The position numbers and the translations under genes are program-made. The notes beneath the pieces are model-generated. The model had not been told where the DNA came from and ran no database searches. It saw nothing but the letters and a program-made list of their open reading frames with translations. A DNA stretch of 7,966 nt from Sphingomonadales bacterium. GTDB taxonomy: Bacteria > Pseudomonadota > Alphaproteobacteria > Sphingomonadales > Sphingomonadaceae. The stretch is from positions 1 through 7,966 of the forward strand of contig JAFLDC010000105.1 of the NCBI GenBank assembly GCA_017302775.1, given 5' to 3'. Of the stretch, positions 7,120-7,966 are shown piece by piece (position 1 is the stretch's first letter; each line of letters starts with the position of its first letter).

Positions 7120-7191
7120 ATGATCAGAATCGGCACCCCTTACGATGGGAAGCATGAATTTATAATTCATATTACAATCGACAAAACATGA
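7120..7191 (+). CDS. Possible 23-residue small peptide or leader ORF
   Basis: ATG 7120 is preceded by GGAGG at 7111-7115 with four bases between, the best ribosome site in the window, and the frame closes with TGA at 7189-7191 after 23 codons. The peptide starts MIRIGTPYDG and ends TIDKT; it has no Cys, no lipobox and no obvious hydrophobic segment. Codon use (AGA, two ATA/ATT-rich stretches, ACA) is unlike the neighbouring genes. It could be a leader peptide controlling the downstream gene, a small peptide substrate for the locus, or the relic of a lost gene. I do not recognise it, and no homology supports it. Confidence 0.3.
   Translation: MIRIGTPYDGKHEFIIHITIDKT
7154..7170. promoter_or_regulatory. 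17-bp inverted repeat ATGAATT-TAT-AATTCAT
   Basis: Perfect 7-bp arms around TAT, inside the 23-codon frame and about 20 bases upstream of the candidate plus-strand -35 box. The position suits an activator or repressor site, though A+T richness raises the odds of a chance dyad. Confidence 0.3.
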
Positions 7192-7220
7192 TTGATATTG
7201 CATTTTTCTTCAAATAGATT
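7192..7220 (+). promoter_or_regulatory. Candidate promoter of the DUF2156 gene
   Basis: TTGATA (7192-7197) and TAGATT (7215-7220) are 17 bases apart. The -35 box matches five of six consensus positions and the -10 box four. The expected start near 7227 leaves a leader of about 70 bases before ATG 7301. Confidence 0.3.
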
Positions 7221-7223
7221 TGA
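7210..7223. promoter_or_regulatory. 14-bp dyad TCAAAT-AG-ATTTGA over the candidate -10 box
   Basis: Perfect 6-bp arms around two bases, covering the proposed -10 element of the plus-strand promoter. A protein bound here would block polymerase, so a repressor site is the simplest reading. Confidence 0.3.
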
Positions 7224-7253
7224 GTGTTCTTTTTATGGAGCACGATTCAATTT

Positions 7254-7273
7254 AATAGTTATGCATAATTATT
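7254..7273. promoter_or_regulatory. 20-bp near-perfect palindrome, possible operator
   Basis: AATAGTTATGCATAATTATT pairs at nine of ten positions (only 7258/7269 mismatched), with the perfect core TTATGCATAA at 7259-7268. It lies just downstream of the candidate plus-strand promoter and before ATG 7301, a classical place for a dimeric repressor. Confidence 0.4.
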
Positions 7274-7300
7274 CCGTTTCGCCATGATAACGCCTCATGG

Positions 7301-7966
7301 ATGAAGCTTCAACCAGATGGAAATTCGATGATAAGGCCCCAAGGCACCCCAGATGATTGGCAATCGGTTCTTGATGCGGGATGCAGGCACCCTCTGGGAG
7401 TTTTGCTGCGCTTGAACAATGCGACCCAATTTCGTTCGCGTAGCGGCGGGACTATCGGATATTTCGAGCACGGCCGTCACGTGATTTCGATAGGCGGTGT
7501 AGTGGGGCGCGCCAAAGATCGACCGGCCGCAATCCGCGAATTCGTGGCATGGGCCGATGCCCAGCGCCTTCTGCCCAGTTTCGTTCACATGCCGCCCGAT
7601 GATACAGAAATGCTCACAAAGCTGGGGTTTAGGGCCGACCAACTGGGGGCGAGTTACTCTTTGCGTTTTGGTGAGAAGCAATTGATCGGCAGCCAGTACC
7701 GGCAGGTACGACGGAAGATTGCCCATGGCCAGCGATACGGCTTCACCATTGATCGGATCGATAACGTACAGGACTACCGGGCCATGCGCCCGGACCTGAT
7801 TGAAATAAACCAACAATGGTTGAAGCAAAAGGGCGCCAAGCATTTGCGCCACCTTGTCTCGTCGTTCGATAGCATCGAACCGGGCGGCGAGCACCGCATC
7901 TATGTGGCACGCCTGGACGGCAGGCCGGTATCCTATGTTGTCTTCTCCAGAACATATGGAGAGAAC
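7301..7966 (+). CDS. DUF2156 / MprF-type aminoacyl-transferase-like protein (GNAT fold), partial
   Basis: The frame is open for 222 codons to the window edge. The order of motifs fits DUF2156, the catalytic domain of phosphatidylglycerol lysyl/alanyl transferases and related tRNA-dependent aminoacyl transferases. HVISIGGVVGRAKDRPAAI (60-78) stands at the place of the GDPvGp segment. An EFVAWADAQ helix and a LGF...LGASYSL stretch (108-121) follow. SQYRQVRRKIAHGQRYGF (131-148) is the typical basic R-x-x-x-RK helix, then a QQWL element (171-174), LVSSFD (185-190) and a strand IYVARLDGRPVSYVVFS (200-216). There is no preceding membrane domain as in full MprF, so the protein looks soluble. ATG 7301 is the first ATG after an in-frame stop at 7256 but has a poor ribosome site; ATG 7328 is the alternative. 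Known soluble relatives include VlmA of valanimycin biosynthesis, which moves a seryl group from tRNA. A similar role here is inference. It is transcribed away from the efflux and enzyme genes. Confidence 0.72.
   Translation, partial: MKLQPDGNSMIRPQGTPDDWQSVLDAGCRHPLGVLLRLNNATQFRSRSGGTIGYFEHGRHVISIGGVVGRAKDRPAAIREFVAWADAQRLLPSFVHMPPDDTEMLTKLGFRADQLGASYSLRFGEKQLIGSQYRQVRRKIAHGQRYGFTIDRIDNVQDYRAMRPDLIEINQQWLKQKGAKHLRHLVSSFDSIEPGGEHRIYVARLDGRPVSYVVFSRTYGEN

Larger units (their letters stand above)
6893..7300. other. Divergent intergenic control region
   Basis: About 408 bases separate the adaptor start from the divergent DUF2156 gene. The right half is strongly A+T-rich compared with the flanking genes. 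Contents that can be seen: a candidate promoter facing each way, a 9-bp direct repeat near the adaptor start, several dyad symmetries, and a 23-codon frame with an excellent ribosome site. I see no tRNA, no strong rho-independent terminator and no insertion-sequence ends. The region most likely carries the switch controlling both transcription units. Confidence 0.6.

Noticed and set aside
7295..7894. 199-codon minus-strand open frame
   Set aside because: Antisense to the DUF2156 frame, which carries recognisable family motifs; the minus-strand protein shows no domain and no ribosome site.
1..7966. CRISPR array, insertion sequence, tRNA or rRNA
   Set aside because: No spaced repeats, transposase frame with terminal inverted repeats, or RNA gene signature was seen anywhere in the window.

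Overview
The window carries six genes that can be supported, arranged around one divergent control region. It comes from a Gram-negative bacterium: the exporter is an inner-membrane RND pump with a lipoprotein-type periplasmic adaptor. Coding regions are G+C-rich and the two main intergenic gaps are clearly A+T-rich. A proteobacterium is likely, perhaps an alphaproteobacterium, but nothing here fixes the genus.

Layout. Five genes run on the minus strand, in transcription order: a lipoprotein membrane-fusion (adaptor) protein (6892-5819), an HAE1-type RND pump (5817-2767), a radical SAM enzyme (start probably 2655, ending 1621), a class I SAM-dependent methyltransferase (1565-570), and the N-terminal half of a DRE-TIM/HMGL-like acyltransferase of the homocitrate/isopropylmalate synthase type (from 516, running off the left edge). 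Adaptor and pump are translationally coupled. The last three are separated by gaps of about 50-55 bases. An A+T-rich gap before the radical SAM gene holds a plausible secondary promoter with a 12-bp perfect palindrome in its spacer. Divergently, on the plus strand, a DUF2156/GNAT-fold protein (7301 to the right edge) resembles the aminoacyl-tRNA-dependent transferase domain of MprF-type lysyltransferases.

Control region. The stretch 6893-7300 contains several dyad symmetries, candidate promoters in both directions, and a 23-codon open frame preceded by a perfect GGAGG ribosome-binding site.

How the genes may work together. A carbon-chain-building synthase, a radical SAM enzyme, a methyltransferase and a possible tRNA-dependent aminoacyl transferase next to a dedicated efflux pump look like part of a small-molecule biosynthesis and export/self-protection locus of a type I do not recognise. 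The pathway and product are inference. No NRPS, PKS or other diagnostic core enzyme lies in the window, and both ends of the locus are cut off.
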